This document shows, one piece after another, positions 51,497 to 62,282 of a stretch of DNA of 64,000 bases. The notes beneath the pieces are model-generated. The model saw only the letters and a program-made list of their open reading frames with translations. It had not been told where the DNA came from and ran no database searches. The DNA is from Leptospiraceae bacterium (GTDB taxonomy: Bacteria; Spirochaetota; Leptospiria; Leptospirales; Leptospiraceae): positions 282,001 to 346,000 of the forward strand of contig JABTUZ010000002.1 of the NCBI GenBank assembly GCA_015075105.1. The letters are read 5' to 3'. How positions within the stretch are numbered: the first letter of the stretch is position 1; every line of letters starts with the position of its first letter. A program made the translations under genes and the position numbers.

Positions 51497-52761
51497 TATC
51501 GACCTACCACAAAAACCATATTTGTAGTTGCCGAGCCGCCAATATTCAACATAAGTCCGTTTTTCGCTCCTTCCACTTGGCAATCGCCCGCGTTTCCGGT
51601 AACTTGCTTATACAGGTCAAGCATCATTCTAACACCACTTGCACCTACAGGGTGACCGACTCCAATTAACCCCCCTGTTGCATTGATTGGCTTTTTCCCT
51701 TTAAAGTCAATAGTACCTGCTTCAATTGCAAGGTGCTCTTTGCCGGGTTCTGAAATTCCAAATGCAGAAATAGCAGCGTACTCGCTCGAAGTAAAACAAT
51801 CGTGTGTTTCAAAAACGTCTATGTCTTTTACAGTCAGTTTTGCTCTTACGTAAGCGTCCTTTACAGTTTCACGGGTCCAAGGAAGAATGAATTTGTTACC
51901 TTCTGATTCTTTTACCTTTTCAGCAAAAGTCATGGGTGCAACTCTATGCCCCCAGCCTTTGATTTGTGGAATGGTAGAAGTTTTTATTTTTCTTTTCTTT
52001 GCATACTCTTCTGCATAACCTTTAGAAGCAAGAACTACCACAGCAGCGCCATCGGTTACTTGAGAGCAATCTGTAATACAAAGTCTTCCACCCACAGCCA
52101 TATTATTATCTCCACCTCGAAGGACTGCATGCTCTTTATTCATAAACCAGCTTCTGGTCTGGGCTTTAGGATTTCTTTTTGCGTTTGCATAATTGATCCT
52201 TGAGATTTCGGCTAACGCATCCATGAACGTACTTTCCTTGATCTTGTAACGATCTATGATTACATCTGCAAGTTTACCAAATAGTTTTGGAAAAGGAAAC
52301 TGCACACCCTTAGCTTCTTTTTCGTAATAAGCTGCAGTTCCAAGAAAGTCACCACCAACGGCAGAGTTTACTGTTTTCATTACTTCAATTCCGAGAACGA
52401 TTGCAACATCGTAATCTTTTGCTTTGATCTTAGTTTGCGCAGCGTCTAACGCAATTGATCCTGATGCACAAGCGGCTTCATATCTTGCGCCCGGTACTCC
52501 ATAAAAAGCTGGATTTACTTCGGTTAAAAATGCACCGAGATGTCCTTGATTTGCATACTGCTCTGCATCAAAATTTCCTACAAATACACCAATACGATTG
52601 TCTTTATTTAACTTTTTTATTTCTGCGTAATCTATTCCCACTTTTTGAAGAGAGTCGTCTATTACTTCTCTCATCATAGAAAGGAAATTTTTACCTTCCT
52701 TAGTCCAGTTTCTCTGAAAATCTGTTTGCTCTCCACCAAGTATAAAAACTTTTTCGCTCAT
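51496..52761 (-). CDS. Thiolase family protein (acetyl-CoA acetyltransferase/SCP-x type)
   Basis: 421 residues. Catalytic Cys in [13 protein letters not shown] near residue 96; His loop [20 protein letters not shown] near 370; [14 protein letters not shown] near the end; [18 protein letters not shown] in the middle. It is nearer the SCP-x/acetyl-CoA acetyltransferase branch than classic FadA. It should cleave 3-ketoacyl-CoA or condense acyl-CoAs. The hydroxyacyl-CoA dehydrogenase gene lies 22 bp upstream in the same operon. Confidence 0.92.
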   Translation of the reverse strand: MSEKVFILGGEQTDFQRNWTKEGKNFLSMMREVIDDSLQKVGIDYAEIKKLNKDNRIGVFVGNFDAEQYANQGHLGAFLTEVNPAFYGVPGARYEAACASGSIALDAAQTKIKAKDYDVAIVLGIEVMKTVNSAVGGDFLGTAAYYEKEAKGVQFPFPKLFGKLADVIIDRYKIKESTFMDALAEISRINYANAKRNPKAQTRSWFMNKEHAVLRGGDNNMAVGGRLCITDCSQVTDGAAVVVLASKGYAEEYAKKRKIKTSTIPQIKGWGHRVAPMTFAEKVKESEGNKFILPWTRETVKDAYVRAKLTVKDIDVFETHDCFTSSEYAAISAFGISEPGKEHLAIEAGTIDFKGKKPINATGGLIGVGHPVGASGVRMMLDLYKQVTGNAGDCQVEGAKNGLMLNIGGSATTNMVFVVGR

Positions 52762-52783
52762 AGCCTTTCTCCTATTTATATTC

Positions 52784-54094
52784 TTATGCTCTAAATAAAC
52801 TTCTTGCGTCTAACTTGTTGCCTAACTGATAAAATTTCTCCTTTGGGTTTGCTTTTGCAAGAACAGAGGGAATCTCTATTTTAGACTTTTCTAAAAATTT
52901 CTTTGCTTCGTTTACGCCACCAAGGAAGTCAACAAAAGCGCTTGCAGGAACCCAATTAAAACCAAATCCCATAGCGGCATCTGCATTTTCCTTAGTATCA
53001 ACTACTTCCCCTACAATAGAAAGAGAATAGCTAATGTATCTTGCCATAAAATATCTGCAAAGATCTGCCTCAAATCCTTTCGCTTCTTTGATTACGTTCA
53101 TAGCACCTGCATAGTCCGATGATGCAATTTTTTGCTTGGCTTCTTTTGCAAAAGGTATGTCAAACTTTGGATAAGGGTCGTAATTTCCTGTTTGGATATT
53201 GTACACAAATTTTTCTCTTTTGCCGTCCGGTGATTTGGTTCTTTTCAAAAGTCCCTGCCCGCTTTTTGCTCCAAGATTACCTGCATCGATTAATTTTTGA
53301 ATATAATCAGGTAGTTTAAAAGTTTCATGTGCAGAATCTTTAGTTTCTTTATAAAGATTGTCAACTATCGCCTTGTGTACATCTAATCCCACAAAGTCTA
53401 TTGTTGCAAGTGGTCCCATAGCTCGGCCTGTGTATCCCCCCATGATTTCATCCATGAGAGCAATCCCACCCTTGTCAGCGTATTTCTCTGCAAACTGTGC
53501 AATCTCATTCATCAATTGAAAACCGATTCTATTTCCAGCAAACGCCGGAGTGTCGTTGGTATAAACAACTGCCCTTCTTAGTTTTGAATCAAGATAGGCT
53601 CCAAGTTCTTTTGTGATTTTAGGGTCTGATCCTTTATGACTCACAAGCTCACATAAAATCATCTTGTACGGAGGATTAAAAAAATGAGTTCCAAAATAGT
53701 GCTTTTGTCCGTCTTCGTCAAAAGCCTTTGCAAGCCTTGCAATAGAAAGCCCTGACGAAACAGTGGATACGATAGTTCCGGGTTTACGAGCTTTTGAAAT
53801 TCTTGCGTTCATTGGCTCTTTTACTTCATAGCTTTCTGCTACAAGCTCAAAAACCCAATCCGACTCAGAAACACATCTTTCTAAATCGTTATCATAAGTT
53901 CCTGCAATTAAACGTGGTTTTATAGTGTCTGTTTTTACGGACTTTATAGCTTTATCAATTCCTTCCTGAGCTTTGTCAAGCGAGCGTGCAAGCATATAGA
54001 CTTTTGCTTCTCCGAAAGCTGCAATCACACCTGCACTTCCGGATCCCATTGAGCCGTTGGCTCCTACAATTGTAACAGTTTTAATTTCTCTCAT
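52784..54094 (-). CDS. 3-hydroxyacyl-CoA dehydrogenase
   Basis: 436 residues. N-terminal Rossmann domain with [20 protein letters not shown] (NAD-binding loop), then [40 protein letters not shown] with the catalytic-type His, and [15 protein letters not shown] leading into the helical C-terminal dimerisation domains. It oxidises 3-hydroxyacyl-CoA with NAD before the thiolase step coded next. Start supported by position; first gene of the operon. Confidence 0.93.
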   Translation of the reverse strand: MREIKTVTIVGANGSMGSGSAGVIAAFGEAKVYMLARSLDKAQEGIDKAIKSVKTDTIKPRLIAGTYDNDLERCVSESDWVFELVAESYEVKEPMNARISKARKPGTIVSTVSSGLSIARLAKAFDEDGQKHYFGTHFFNPPYKMILCELVSHKGSDPKITKELGAYLDSKLRRAVVYTNDTPAFAGNRIGFQLMNEIAQFAEKYADKGGIALMDEIMGGYTGRAMGPLATIDFVGLDVHKAIVDNLYKETKDSAHETFKLPDYIQKLIDAGNLGAKSGQGLLKRTKSPDGKREKFVYNIQTGNYDPYPKFDIPFAKEAKQKIASSDYAGAMNVIKEAKGFEADLCRYFMARYISYSLSIVGEVVDTKENADAAMGFGFNWVPASAFVDFLGGVNEAKKFLEKSKIEIPSVLAKANPKEKFYQLGNKLDARSLFRA

Positions 54095-54420
54095 AGATAT
54101 TTTCCAAATTTATATGGTTTTAGTCATTGATATTATTACTAAGTACCCCGAAAAGATTTTTTTTGTAAGAAATCCATGAAAAGATTTAGAAATTGTAAAA
54201 ATTTTTATATTTTCCCCTATTCCAATCCGATTCATACAAGGCTCCCAACAAAAATCTTATTATTTTATCTACAATTCATAAAAATGATTTTTCAAATTAG
54301 GTAGATTTATCCTTATAGTATTAAATTTTTTTTAAGAGGTCTCGAATAAGAAAACACTTTATTTTAATTTTTAGTTTTCTTTTGTTTCATTTTTTATGGC
54401 AATCAATCTAAAACAGTATA
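54095..54420. other. Divergent intergenic region
   Basis: 326 bp between the minus-strand dehydrogenase operon and a plus-strand membrane-protein gene. It is A+T-rich and must hold two divergent promoters. I see no unambiguous operator, hairpin or small ORF. Confidence 0.5.
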
Positions 54421-56007
54421 ATGAGAATATTTAATCCCGTATTGAAAAAAGTTTTTTTAAAAGGAATAGTGTTTTGTATTTTTACTTATTCTGTAGTTTC
54501 AGCTTATAAGTTAAAATGGATTTCGGATGACGCATTTATATCTTTACGCTATGCTAAAAATTTTGTAAATGGGTTTGGTCTGGTATTCAACCAATCAGAA
54601 AAAATAGAAGGATACACAAATTTTCTTTGGACAATTCTTTTAACGATACCACACTACTTCCAATTGGATCCGGTTTTATTCTCTGAAATTCTAGGAATTA
54701 TTTTTTATGCGAGTACTTTACTTGTTTTATTTTTTTTCTCAAGAAAAATTCAAACAAATAGTATTTTTATTCCAATTGCTTTTCTTGGTTTTTCCTTTCA
54801 CAGGCATTCTCAAATTTTTGCTACAAGCGGACTCGAAACTTCCCTATTCACTTTTTTAATAGTTTTCAGTTTTTCGATTCTGATTTTTTCAAAAAATATT
54901 TCTTCTTTAGTGGTAGGTTTTTTTCTTTTGGCTTTAGCTGTACTTACTCGAATGGATGGGATGATTTTTTATATTTCAGGAGTTTTTGCTATTTTTGTTA
55001 AAAGTATTTCAAACGCCAAAAACTCTAAAAATCCAATTTTCCAAATCGTTAAAATTTTTCTAATTACCCAAATTCCTTTTCTTTTCCTAGTTATTCCGTA
55101 TTGGACTATAAAAACTATATACTACGATTCTTTTTTTCCAAATACCTACTATGCAAAATCAGCTAACTTGTCATATTTTTCACAAGGGTTCAAGTATTTT
55201 TTTCTATACTTTAATTCTTATTACGTTTTTTATTTACTTCCCATATTTTTTATTTTTATAATTATTAAAAATAGAAACTTCAACCTTTGGTTTCAAAATT
55301 TTAAACTTAACAATTTACAAAACCAAAATAGTTTTACTTACCTTTTATTATTTCCAGCAATACTCGGCTATATTTTCTATGTATTAAAAATTGGTGGAGA
55401 TTTTATGTTTTCCAGATTTTTTATTCCTATCACCCCACTTTTCTATATTTTATTGGAAATTTCTATTCTAAATATTTTTCATAATTCAAGAAAATGGATT
55501 TTCTTATCTACGATTTTTATTACAGTGCTTACCCTACTTCGTTTTAATCCCTACAAAGGAAAACCTATTCCAATCATTGAAGGAATTTCTGATGAAAGCG
55601 AAATTTACAAAAGAAAGTCGGTTGAAGAATTAACCGTAAAATTAAAAAGCTGGAGAGAGGTTTTTATAAAAAATCAAATCCGTATTGCATTTGGGGGATC
55701 TCAAGCAATTTTCGCTTATTATACGGATTCTCCTTTTGCTATAGAAGTCGAAACAGGTTTGACTGACTCATATATCGCTCGTTTGCCTTTAAACAAAAGA
55801 GGCAGGATTGGACACGAAAAAAATTCTCCACTGAATTATTTACTCGAAAGAAAAATCCATTTCCACCTGAATCCACCTGAGGATCCGAAATACAACCAAT
55901 TTCGTATTGTTCAAATCAAAGGATTTCCCGGATTCTGGAAAATATTAAATGAAGATGAGTACGTTATGCGAAACCTATCAACAATGGAAGATTTTTTAAT
56001 CAAATGA
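54421..56007 (+). CDS. GT-C fold membrane glycosyltransferase-like protein
   Basis: 528 residues with about ten membrane segments and a C-terminal soluble part. The first loop has WISDDAFISLRYAKNFVNG and EGYTNFLWTILL, typical of lipid-linked-sugar GT-C enzymes (AftB-like/DUF2029 neighbours), with the DD pair as candidate catalytic acids. It probably transfers a sugar from a polyprenyl-phosphate donor to an envelope glycan. It overlaps the next gene by 4 bases. Confidence 0.75.
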   Translation: MRIFNPVLKKVFLKGIVFCIFTYSVVSAYKLKWISDDAFISLRYAKNFVNGFGLVFNQSEKIEGYTNFLWTILLTIPHYFQLDPVLFSEILGIIFYASTLLVLFFFSRKIQTNSIFIPIAFLGFSFHRHSQIFATSGLETSLFTFLIVFSFSILIFSKNISSLVVGFFLLALAVLTRMDGMIFYISGVFAIFVKSISNAKNSKNPIFQIVKIFLITQIPFLFLVIPYWTIKTIYYDSFFPNTYYAKSANLSYFSQGFKYFFLYFNSYYVFYLLPIFFIFIIIKNRNFNLWFQNFKLNNLQNQNSFTYLLLFPAILGYIFYVLKIGGDFMFSRFFIPITPLFYILLEISILNIFHNSRKWIFLSTIFITVLTLLRFNPYKGKPIPIIEGISDESEIYKRKSVEELTVKLKSWREVFIKNQIRIAFGGSQAIFAYYTDSPFAIEVETGLTDSYIARLPLNKRGRIGHEKNSPLNYLLERKIHFHLNPPEDPKYNQFRIVQIKGFPGFWKILNEDEYVMRNLSTMEDFLIK

Positions 56008-57341
56008 AAAAAGTTTTTCCAAAGAAAAATATTGTAATTAGAAATATTTTATCTAATCTAAAAGGAGAAGGAGTTTTAGAAGATACTCCGTACTCTTTTC
56101 CCTATACTAATATTGGAGATGAGGTGATATTTGAAGAAAGAGGTAGAGGAAAAAGAAAGCATTTTGTAGTTAGTGCAATTATCCGAAAAAAGGAAATCCA
56201 ACCTAAATGTTCACACTTTACTCATTGTGGAGGCTGCGCCGGTCAGCACTTTTCCTACGAAGAGCAATTTGAGTTAAAAACGAATTTCTATAAGGAAAAA
56301 ATTTTTAATGAATTTTCTATTACTCCGATTTTGATTTCTGCAAATAAAGAATACAATTATAGAAACAGAATGGACTTTGCTGTATTCCCGGGTAAAATTG
56401 TGGGTCTTCATCAAGCGGGAAATTTCAGGAAAATTATAGATATTGAACACTGCCACCTTCAAAATGACTTTGCAAATAATGAGCTAACAAAGTTCAAAAA
56501 TACGTTACACAACTTTCCTGAAATAATCTACAATCGAAAAACAGAAGAAGGATTTCTAAAATATATAACTTTTAGGAGGGGTGTATTTTCTAGCGATAAT
56601 ATCGCCATTCTAACTTTTGTAAAAGGCTTTGAAAACACGAATGAATTTACAAAATTGAAAAGCGCAATTTTACAAAGTTTAGAATCTAAAAATATCGTAT
56701 TTTGTTTTAATAGAAAAAAAGCAGAAGTTTCTGCGAGTGGGGAATTTATCGCAATTCGAGGTAATCATTTTTACGAAGAAATTCTATTTGAAAAAGTTTT
56801 TAAAATCCCGTTTGACTCGTTTTTTCAGCCTAATCCAAAAGGTTTTTTACCCATTTTACAATTTATAAAAGACAAAATCAAATCGGAAAAAAAAATATTG
56901 GTGGATCTTTTTTGTGGAAGCGGCTTTTTCTCCAGAATATTCGGAGAGAATTTTTTACAAATCTACGGTTTCGATTTTACAGAAAGCTCTATTCAGGAAG
57001 GTGCCAAAATTTTAAAAGAAGAATTTCCCGAAAAGCACATTCAATTAAAATGCACAAATTTATTTAGCGTACAAATAGATTTTTTTGAGAGGATGCAAAT
57101 TCCAGATAAGAGTCTACTTATATTAGATCCTCCTAGGAATGGAGCCGGAAAAAATCTTTCTACAATTATTAGAGACTCAAATTTTGAAGAAATCTTTTAT
57201 ATTTCTTGTAACCCTAAAACTCAATTAGAAGACCTAAAAATAATTACGGAGAGTTTTCAATTAAAAGAATTTATTTTAACCGACCCGTACCCACAAACTC
57301 CACACATTGAGTCTATAGCGTACTTGCAGAAAAAAATATGA
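56004..57341 (+). CDS. RlmD/TrmA-family RNA 5-methyluridine methyltransferase
   Basis: 445 residues. TRAM-like N-terminus, then a 4Fe-4S cluster motif (CSHFTHCGGCAGQHF; fourth Cys in DIEHCHLQ near residue 150), SAM motif I LVDLFCGSGFFSRIFG, LILDPPRNGAGKNLS, and catalytic Cys in FYISCNPKTQLEDL. It methylates uridine-5 in rRNA or tRNA; which substrate cannot be told from sequence. The start overlaps the upstream GT-C gene (ATGA), an unexpected pairing. Confidence 0.92.
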   Translation: MKKVFPKKNIVIRNILSNLKGEGVLEDTPYSFPYTNIGDEVIFEERGRGKRKHFVVSAIIRKKEIQPKCSHFTHCGGCAGQHFSYEEQFELKTNFYKEKIFNEFSITPILISANKEYNYRNRMDFAVFPGKIVGLHQAGNFRKIIDIEHCHLQNDFANNELTKFKNTLHNFPEIIYNRKTEEGFLKYITFRRGVFSSDNIAILTFVKGFENTNEFTKLKSAILQSLESKNIVFCFNRKKAEVSASGEFIAIRGNHFYEEILFEKVFKIPFDSFFQPNPKGFLPILQFIKDKIKSEKKILVDLFCGSGFFSRIFGENFLQIYGFDFTESSIQEGAKILKEEFPEKHIQLKCTNLFSVQIDFFERMQIPDKSLLILDPPRNGAGKNLSTIIRDSNFEEIFYISCNPKTQLEDLKIITESFQLKEFILTDPYPQTPHIESIAYLQKKI

Positions 57342-57398
57342 AGCTATATAGTTTTTCCTTTGCCTCCTGACACATAAACTCATTTTTCTAATACATTC

Positions 57399-58334
57399 TT
57401 ACTGCTCTGCACAAAGTATCGAATATGTATTATTACAATTCAAATTAGAAGTATTTGCAGAGGTTGACGACACAGAAGCTAAATCTCCACGATTGCCAAA
57501 AGGACCTATCGTACCATCACTCCATCCGTTGCATTCAGATGTCCCAGCTGTACTATACCCAAATTGAGGTGCAGTATTTTCTAACCCTGACCAATACAAC
57601 CCAGAAATTCCGAGTGATGCAGACAAACTAAAATTAAACACCCTATCAATTGTAGTCGTTCCGATAACTACAGAATCGCTTGCGCGTTTATAAGTTGTAT
57701 TTGCATACAATACCCAATTTTGAGAATTGTCTATACCATCTGAGCATTGTGCTGGTGCAGATGTGCATCCCCATCTTTGAGATCCATTCACAGAACCAAG
57801 GAGTGCTTTATACGTTGATTTGATGTCCGGCCTATTTGCATGAGAATTACAAATCGAATCGGCTCCTGTAATTCCGCCTAATCCACCTGTATAAGTAGGC
57901 GTAGTTAAATAAATAAATTTAAATGGGCGACAAAATAAAGTAACGTTTATATCTGAAGTCAAAACCTGACCTGAAGCGTTTGTAAAACTGCAAGTGTGGC
58001 TATCGGGCTTTGTAGTAATTGCGACGGAATAGGGTGTTCCTGAAGCTAAACTTGTACTAAACGAATATGAACCCGAACTTGTAATAGTCAACTGTTCAGA
58101 AGCATTCAAATTCACTACAATATTTCCAGTCATACCTGAGGCAGTAAGATTCACTTTGTATATAGCATTAGAAATACTTTCATGCGTAATGCAATTATAA
58201 TTCCTGTTCGTTGCACAACTTATTTCAGCCAATACCTCGGCAGAATTCTTTTGATGCGGAAGCTCTGCTCCACAATTCCACAACACTCCTGTTAAAAGGC
58301 TAAAAAGAATAAATTTAGAATTATTTCGTGACAT
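57399..58334 (-). CDS. DUF1554 lipoprotein
   Basis: 311 residues, signal NNSKFILFSLLTGVLWNC with spirochaetal lipobox. Middle: beta-sandwich-like region (LNASEQLTITSSGSYSFS). The C-terminal DUF1554 domain has GGITGADSICNSHANRPD, YKALLGSVNGSQRWGC, WVLYANTTY, SGLENTAPQFG and NNTYSILCAEQ with paired Cys residues, a fold related to C-type-lectin-like collagen-binding domains. The family is well represented in Leptospira and is the best taxonomic pointer here. Confidence 0.88.
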   Translation of the reverse strand: MSRNNSKFILFSLLTGVLWNCGAELPHQKNSAEVLAEISCATNRNYNCITHESISNAIYKVNLTASGMTGNIVVNLNASEQLTITSSGSYSFSTSLASGTPYSVAITTKPDSHTCSFTNASGQVLTSDINVTLFCRPFKFIYLTTPTYTGGLGGITGADSICNSHANRPDIKSTYKALLGSVNGSQRWGCTSAPAQCSDGIDNSQNWVLYANTTYKRASDSVVIGTTTIDRVFNFSLSASLGISGLYWSGLENTAPQFGYSTAGTSECNGWSDGTIGPFGNRGDLASVSSTSANTSNLNCNNTYSILCAEQ

Positions 58335-58601
58335 AAATTTTTATGACTCTAATGTAAAAATCCTAAAGCGGGTTTGATTAAATCAAATACTTGCAAAAAA
58401 TCAATCCTAATTAACTAAATAAATAATTGCCCTGAAAATGTTACAATGAAAAAATTTATTTCTCATTTTTTTTTTATAAATTTGCCTTTTATCAGTTGAG
58501 TCAAATAGAGAGGATGAATTTCATTTATTCAAGTTAATCCACTTTTTTCCTATTGAGGGATTTAGCCAATGCTCCGATTTTATAAATAGCGGGTAAACTA
58601 T

Positions 58602-59726
58602 ATGAAGACACTACAGAAAATTTTTACTATTATTTTTGTTTTAGGAATAACCAATTGCTCTACTTTAATTATAAAAACATGGGAGCCCCCTTTTAAAAGC
58701 AGGTCAGTGGATAAAATCCGAGTCTCTCTCGGAAAAACAAACTCGGATATATTCATTAAAACAGACGGTATGATCAAAGTATTTGATATAAACGATCTTC
58801 TAATTAAAAAAAGTATTGACTCTATTACAATCGACCCCTCCAATCTCAAAGCAAAAATTCGACTTAGCTTTGAAAAATCTCAGTTCAACTATAAAGGTGT
58901 GAACTATAGAGGAATTATAGAAATTCATCCTGATATAGAAGGAGTAGTTGTAGTCAACATACTTCGATTAGAGGATTATTTACTTGCAGTCGTTCCTTCA
59001 GAAATGCCTGCAAACTGGCCCGAAGAAGCATTGAAAGCTCAAGCTATATGCGCCAGAACTTACGCTGTAAACGAAATTTTGAAAACTGGAAATAAACGAG
59101 TTTACGATGTGGACGCTACAACAAATTCACAGGTTTATGGTGGAATAGATAAAGAAAACCCTAAGACAGATAAGGCAGTCAGAGACACAAAAGGAATTCT
59201 TGCAGTGTATGAAGGAAACCCTATTCAGTCTTTTTTTCACAGCAATAGTGGTGGAGTCACAGAGATGCCCGAAAATGTTTGGGGACAAAAGGTTGATTAT
59301 CTTACAAGTGTAGAATCCAAATATTGCAAAGAAGCCAAAAATTATTCATGGAAAGAAATTGTGTCGAACTCAACAATGAATCAAAAACTTGCTAACCTGG
59401 GAGTGGGAGATATTAAAGATATTCAAGTACTCGGCAGAACTTCTTCCGGGCGTGTGGACATGTTGGAAGTCAGCGGCAAAGACAGGTCTGTAAAAGTAAA
59501 AGGAACTGATTTCAGAAAACTACTCGGTGCGAATTTTTTAAAATCACTTCGATTTGGAATTAAAAAAGACTTAGAAGGATTTTTTATTAAAGGAGTTGGA
59601 TTCGGACACGGTGTGGGACTTAGCCAATGGGGAAGTTATGGAATGGCAAAAGATGATTATTCTTATTCAGAAATTCTTCACTACTATTACAAAGGAATCG
59701 ACCTTGCAAGAGTGATTGAAAAATAG
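58602..59726 (+). CDS. SpoIID/LytB-domain protein (putative lytic transglycosylase)
   Basis: 374 residues, possible lipoprotein (FTIIFVLGITNC). SpoIID domain: LRLEDYLLAVVPSEMPANWP, EALKAQAICARTYAVNEI, FFHSNSGGVTEMPENVWG, and FGHGVGLSQWGSYGMAKDDY near the end. In sporulating bacteria SpoIID cleaves denuded glycan strands; non-sporulating homologues act in cell-wall turnover. Intact length and all signature motifs are present. Confidence 0.92.
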   Translation: MKTLQKIFTIIFVLGITNCSTLIIKTWEPPFKSRSVDKIRVSLGKTNSDIFIKTDGMIKVFDINDLLIKKSIDSITIDPSNLKAKIRLSFEKSQFNYKGVNYRGIIEIHPDIEGVVVVNILRLEDYLLAVVPSEMPANWPEEALKAQAICARTYAVNEILKTGNKRVYDVDATTNSQVYGGIDKENPKTDKAVRDTKGILAVYEGNPIQSFFHSNSGGVTEMPENVWGQKVDYLTSVESKYCKEAKNYSWKEIVSNSTMNQKLANLGVGDIKDIQVLGRTSSGRVDMLEVSGKDRSVKVKGTDFRKLLGANFLKSLRFGIKKDLEGFFIKGVGFGHGVGLSQWGSYGMAKDDYSYSEILHYYYKGIDLARVIEK

Positions 59727-59748
59727 GCAATAAAGATTTACTATAAAC

Positions 59749-59770
59749 AAAAACTTATTTAGAAGTTTTT
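59749..59770. terminator. Putative bidirectional terminator
   Basis: AAAAACTT (59749-59756) pairs with AAGTTTTT (59763-59770) around a 6-nt loop, between the converging ends of the SpoIID-like and SGNH genes, with T-rich sequence following. Confidence 0.55.
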
Positions 59771-59779
59771 ATTCGAGTG

Positions 59780-60430
59780 CTATAAAATTCCAAGTATTAC
59801 AGATTTATATACTTCTCCCATAATCTCATACCCTATCGGCTCCGGATGGATATTGTCGTTAATAGGATACAATCTAAATTGACTTTTATTTTTTTCAAAT
59901 TCTGCTTCAATATCAGCGATGAAATATTTCCCTTTTAAAGTTCGAATATACGTATTATTTTGTTTAATTCTTTCTTGTAGAATAGGATTATCAGTCAAAG
60001 GAATTGCAGTTAAAATTATTTTTGCAGTAGTTCTTTTTTCAACTTCAATCAGAAGGTGGTTTAGGTGAGAGATAAATTCTGTGTTTGTAGAATTGACCGC
60101 ATCATTTGTACCAAGCTCAACGATTAAAATATCCGGGTTTGGATCCATTACCCTACTAATATCATTAATCCATTCAACTTGAGTTCTACCAGATACAGAA
60201 AAATCTTTCACTGAATAACCTGAGCCTAATTTCATTGAAAGAGAAAATCCACCCGATCTTTGAGAAAGTGAATCTCCTGCAATGTTTACTTTACGGACTC
60301 CAAGTTTTACTAAAGACAAGGCTGTAGCCGAAAAATTATCATCTTTTGATTTATAGCATGAAAAAAATAAAAATAATGCAAAAAATAAAAAAAATGTATT
60401 TTTAGCATGCAAAATTAATCTGAATTTCAT
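59780..60430 (-). CDS. SGNH/GDSL-type hydrolase lipoprotein
   Basis: 216 residues, signal ending FLFFSC (lipobox). SGNH blocks: NIAGDSLSQRSGG (Ser), Gly in a middle block, LIVELGTNDAVNS (Asn), and NDNIHPEPIGYEIM (DxxH). Likely an esterase or acetyl-hydrolase acting on envelope glycans or lipids. Only 3 bp separate it from the upstream GT-C gene, so they are co-transcribed. Confidence 0.9.
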   Translation of the reverse strand: MKFRLILHAKNTFFLFFALFLFFSCYKSKDDNFSATALSLVKLGVRKVNIAGDSLSQRSGGFSLSMKLGSGYSVKDFSVSGRTQVEWINDISRVMDPNPDILIVELGTNDAVNSTNTEFISHLNHLLIEVEKRTTAKIILTAIPLTDNPILQERIKQNNTYIRTLKGKYFIADIEAEFEKNKSQFRLYPINDNIHPEPIGYEIMGEVYKSVILGIL

Positions 60431-60433
60431 TGT

Positions 60434-61873
60434 CTATTTTCTGATATAGAGAAATGTTTCCAATTTTAGTTCTTTTTCATTTCCAGTATCTACTTGAATT
60501 ACTTTTCTTTCAAAATGGTTGGGATTTTCGCTTAAATATTTTTTAATATTTGGATTAATTAAGTCTTCATTATAAAACAAAAATGCCTCCTGTTTCTTTA
60601 TAGTGTCTAAATAATACTCTGGTGGCAAAGACAATTCTCCCGGAATAAACTCAAGATAAGTTTTTTCGGGAAATTTTTTCTTTAAATAAAAATACGGATC
60701 AGGGATAGACTGAATATAAATTTTGTTTTTATTGATTATTTCATTTTCAATCAATGAATAAAATTCATTCGTCTTCTTTGGTGTGTCTATGATTATAAAA
60801 TTTTGGATAACTACCCAAACTAAAATAAAAATATTTAACCCTATAGATAAAAATACTATACCTTTCGGAATTATTTCCTTTTTACCAAAAAATAAACCGG
60901 TTAGTATTGCAACAGGAGGTATAATATACACTACATACCAAGATTCAGAGGATATATATAAAAACAGTAAAATGGAAAGTAACCAAAATACTGCAAATTG
61001 AAATAGACCGTTATTTTCTGATTTTAAATTTTTCCGATATAGGAACAACCCCAGCCCTAAAACAAAAAATAAAAACAATCGCACGAAAGGAAATCTAAAA
61101 GACGATACAATGATTTTTATTTTTGTTATTTGTGAAAAGGTTGAAAATAATTCAGATTTTCTTGAAAACTGCGCCCCAAATTGTAAAAGAAATAAATCGT
61201 AGTATGGAATTATATAACTTGCCCAAACAAGTAACGGTAAAAGAAAACCAACCAAAAGAAAAATTAAACTTTTTAATTGAAAAAAGTTTTTCTCATACAA
61301 AAAATATAAAGATACAACTCCATAAACTGCACCAAAAGGATGAGACAAGAAGGAAAAAGAAAAAAATACACCGGCAAGAATCATTCCTAAAAATGATTTT
61401 TCTGAAATATATTTTCCCAGAATATTCAATCCACCTAAAGCAAAAAATAAACACAATGATTCCATTCGCGAAGAATGAGTAGTTTTAATAAAAAGAAAAT
61501 CTGTAAGAACAAGAACAAATATTAAGATTCTTTTTTTTTGTGAAATCTTCCACTGACCAAGAAATGTGTATAACAAAAAGGCAGACCCAAGAGCTGCTAA
61601 AGAACTTGCCATTCTTGCAATAAATATATCCGGAGAAAAAAAATGAAATACGCCAGAAAGATACAACATGTAAACCGGAGGCATCCAAAGCGTAACCTTC
61701 TCCATCCCCGGAATAAGACCACGTAGCACTTCTGTCTTTAGTATTCCTGTTAAATAAAATTCATGAGCAGGACTAAAAAACAATACCTCATCAGGCCATA
61801 TAGAAGGTACAGTTACACCAAATAAATAGTTGAGTAATAAAAAACCTACAGATAATATAAATAAGAATAGAAT
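60434..61873 (-). CDS. GT-C type membrane glycosyltransferase with unusual start
   Basis: At least 449 residues with 9-11 membrane segments. The N-terminus from the TTG at 61781-61783 would lose the first membrane helix (AILFLFILSVGFLLLNYLFG) and the conserved acidic pair in PSIWPDEVLFFSP, both encoded in frame upstream. No ATG, GTG or TTG lies in that extension; the only initiator-like codons are ATA overlapping the STAS stop (61877-61879) and ATT at 61871-61873, which I used. The WPDE motif is typical of ArnT/PMT-like GT-C enzymes. Sequence error or a rare start are both possible. Confidence 0.68.
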   Translation of the reverse strand: MLFLFILSVGFLLLNYLFGVTVPSIWPDEVLFFSPAHEFYLTGILKTEVLRGLIPGMEKVTLWMPPVYMLYLSGVFHFFSPDIFIARMASSLAALGSAFLLYTFLGQWKISQKKRILIFVLVLTDFLFIKTTHSSRMESLCLFFALGGLNILGKYISEKSFLGMILAGVFFSFSFLSHPFGAVYGVVSLYFLYEKNFFQLKSLIFLLVGFLLPLLVWASYIIPYYDLFLLQFGAQFSRKSELFSTFSQITKIKIIVSSFRFPFVRLFLFFVLGLGLFLYRKNLKSENNGLFQFAVFWLLSILLFLYISSESWYVVYIIPPVAILTGLFFGKKEIIPKGIVFLSIGLNIFILVWVVIQNFIIIDTPKKTNEFYSLIENEIINKNKIYIQSIPDPYFYLKKKFPEKTYLEFIPGELSLPPEYYLDTIKKQEAFLFYNEDLINPNIKKYLSENPNHFERKVIQVDTGNEKELKLETFLYIRK

Positions 61874-61875
61874 GG

Positions 61876-62214
61876 CTATTTTGAGAGTGAAGCAACAGCT
61901 TCACCCTCAGTTTCGTAAACATCGAATAGGTCTAAAAGTTCCACCACATCAAATACCTTTTTTACCGGAGGTGTTATCGCACAAAGTTTCAGCTTACGCT
62001 TTTGCTTCTCTAATTCACGAACCATCCCTACAAAAATTCTGATCCCGGAAGATGAGATATAAGAAATTGACTCTAAATTGATAACGATGTCCCCCTCTCC
62101 AGACTGAACATCATTCGCCATTTGTGATTCGACTTCATCGGCTTGGGTTATATCCAACCTGCCGTTCAAACGAACCAGAGTGTGCTTTCCGATTTTTTTG
62201 GTTTTAATCTCCAA
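61876..62214 (-). CDS. STAS-domain anti-sigma factor antagonist
   Basis: 112 residues, single STAS domain: VRLNGRLDITQADEVESQMA, VINLESISYISSSGIRIFVG with the phosphorylatable Ser in SSSG, then VFDVVELLDLFDVYET. SpoIIAA/RsbV-like partner-switching regulator of a sigma factor or other STAS target; no cognate anti-sigma kinase is next to it. Confidence 0.9.
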   Translation of the reverse strand: MEIKTKKIGKHTLVRLNGRLDITQADEVESQMANDVQSGEGDIVINLESISYISSSGIRIFVGMVRELEKQKRKLKLCAITPPVKKVFDVVELLDLFDVYETEGEAVASLSK

Positions 62215-62282
62215 TTAAATCTCCCATTTCATTTAAAAAGATATTTTCTATGGTAAAATTTTCAGTTTTTCTGTCAAGATAT

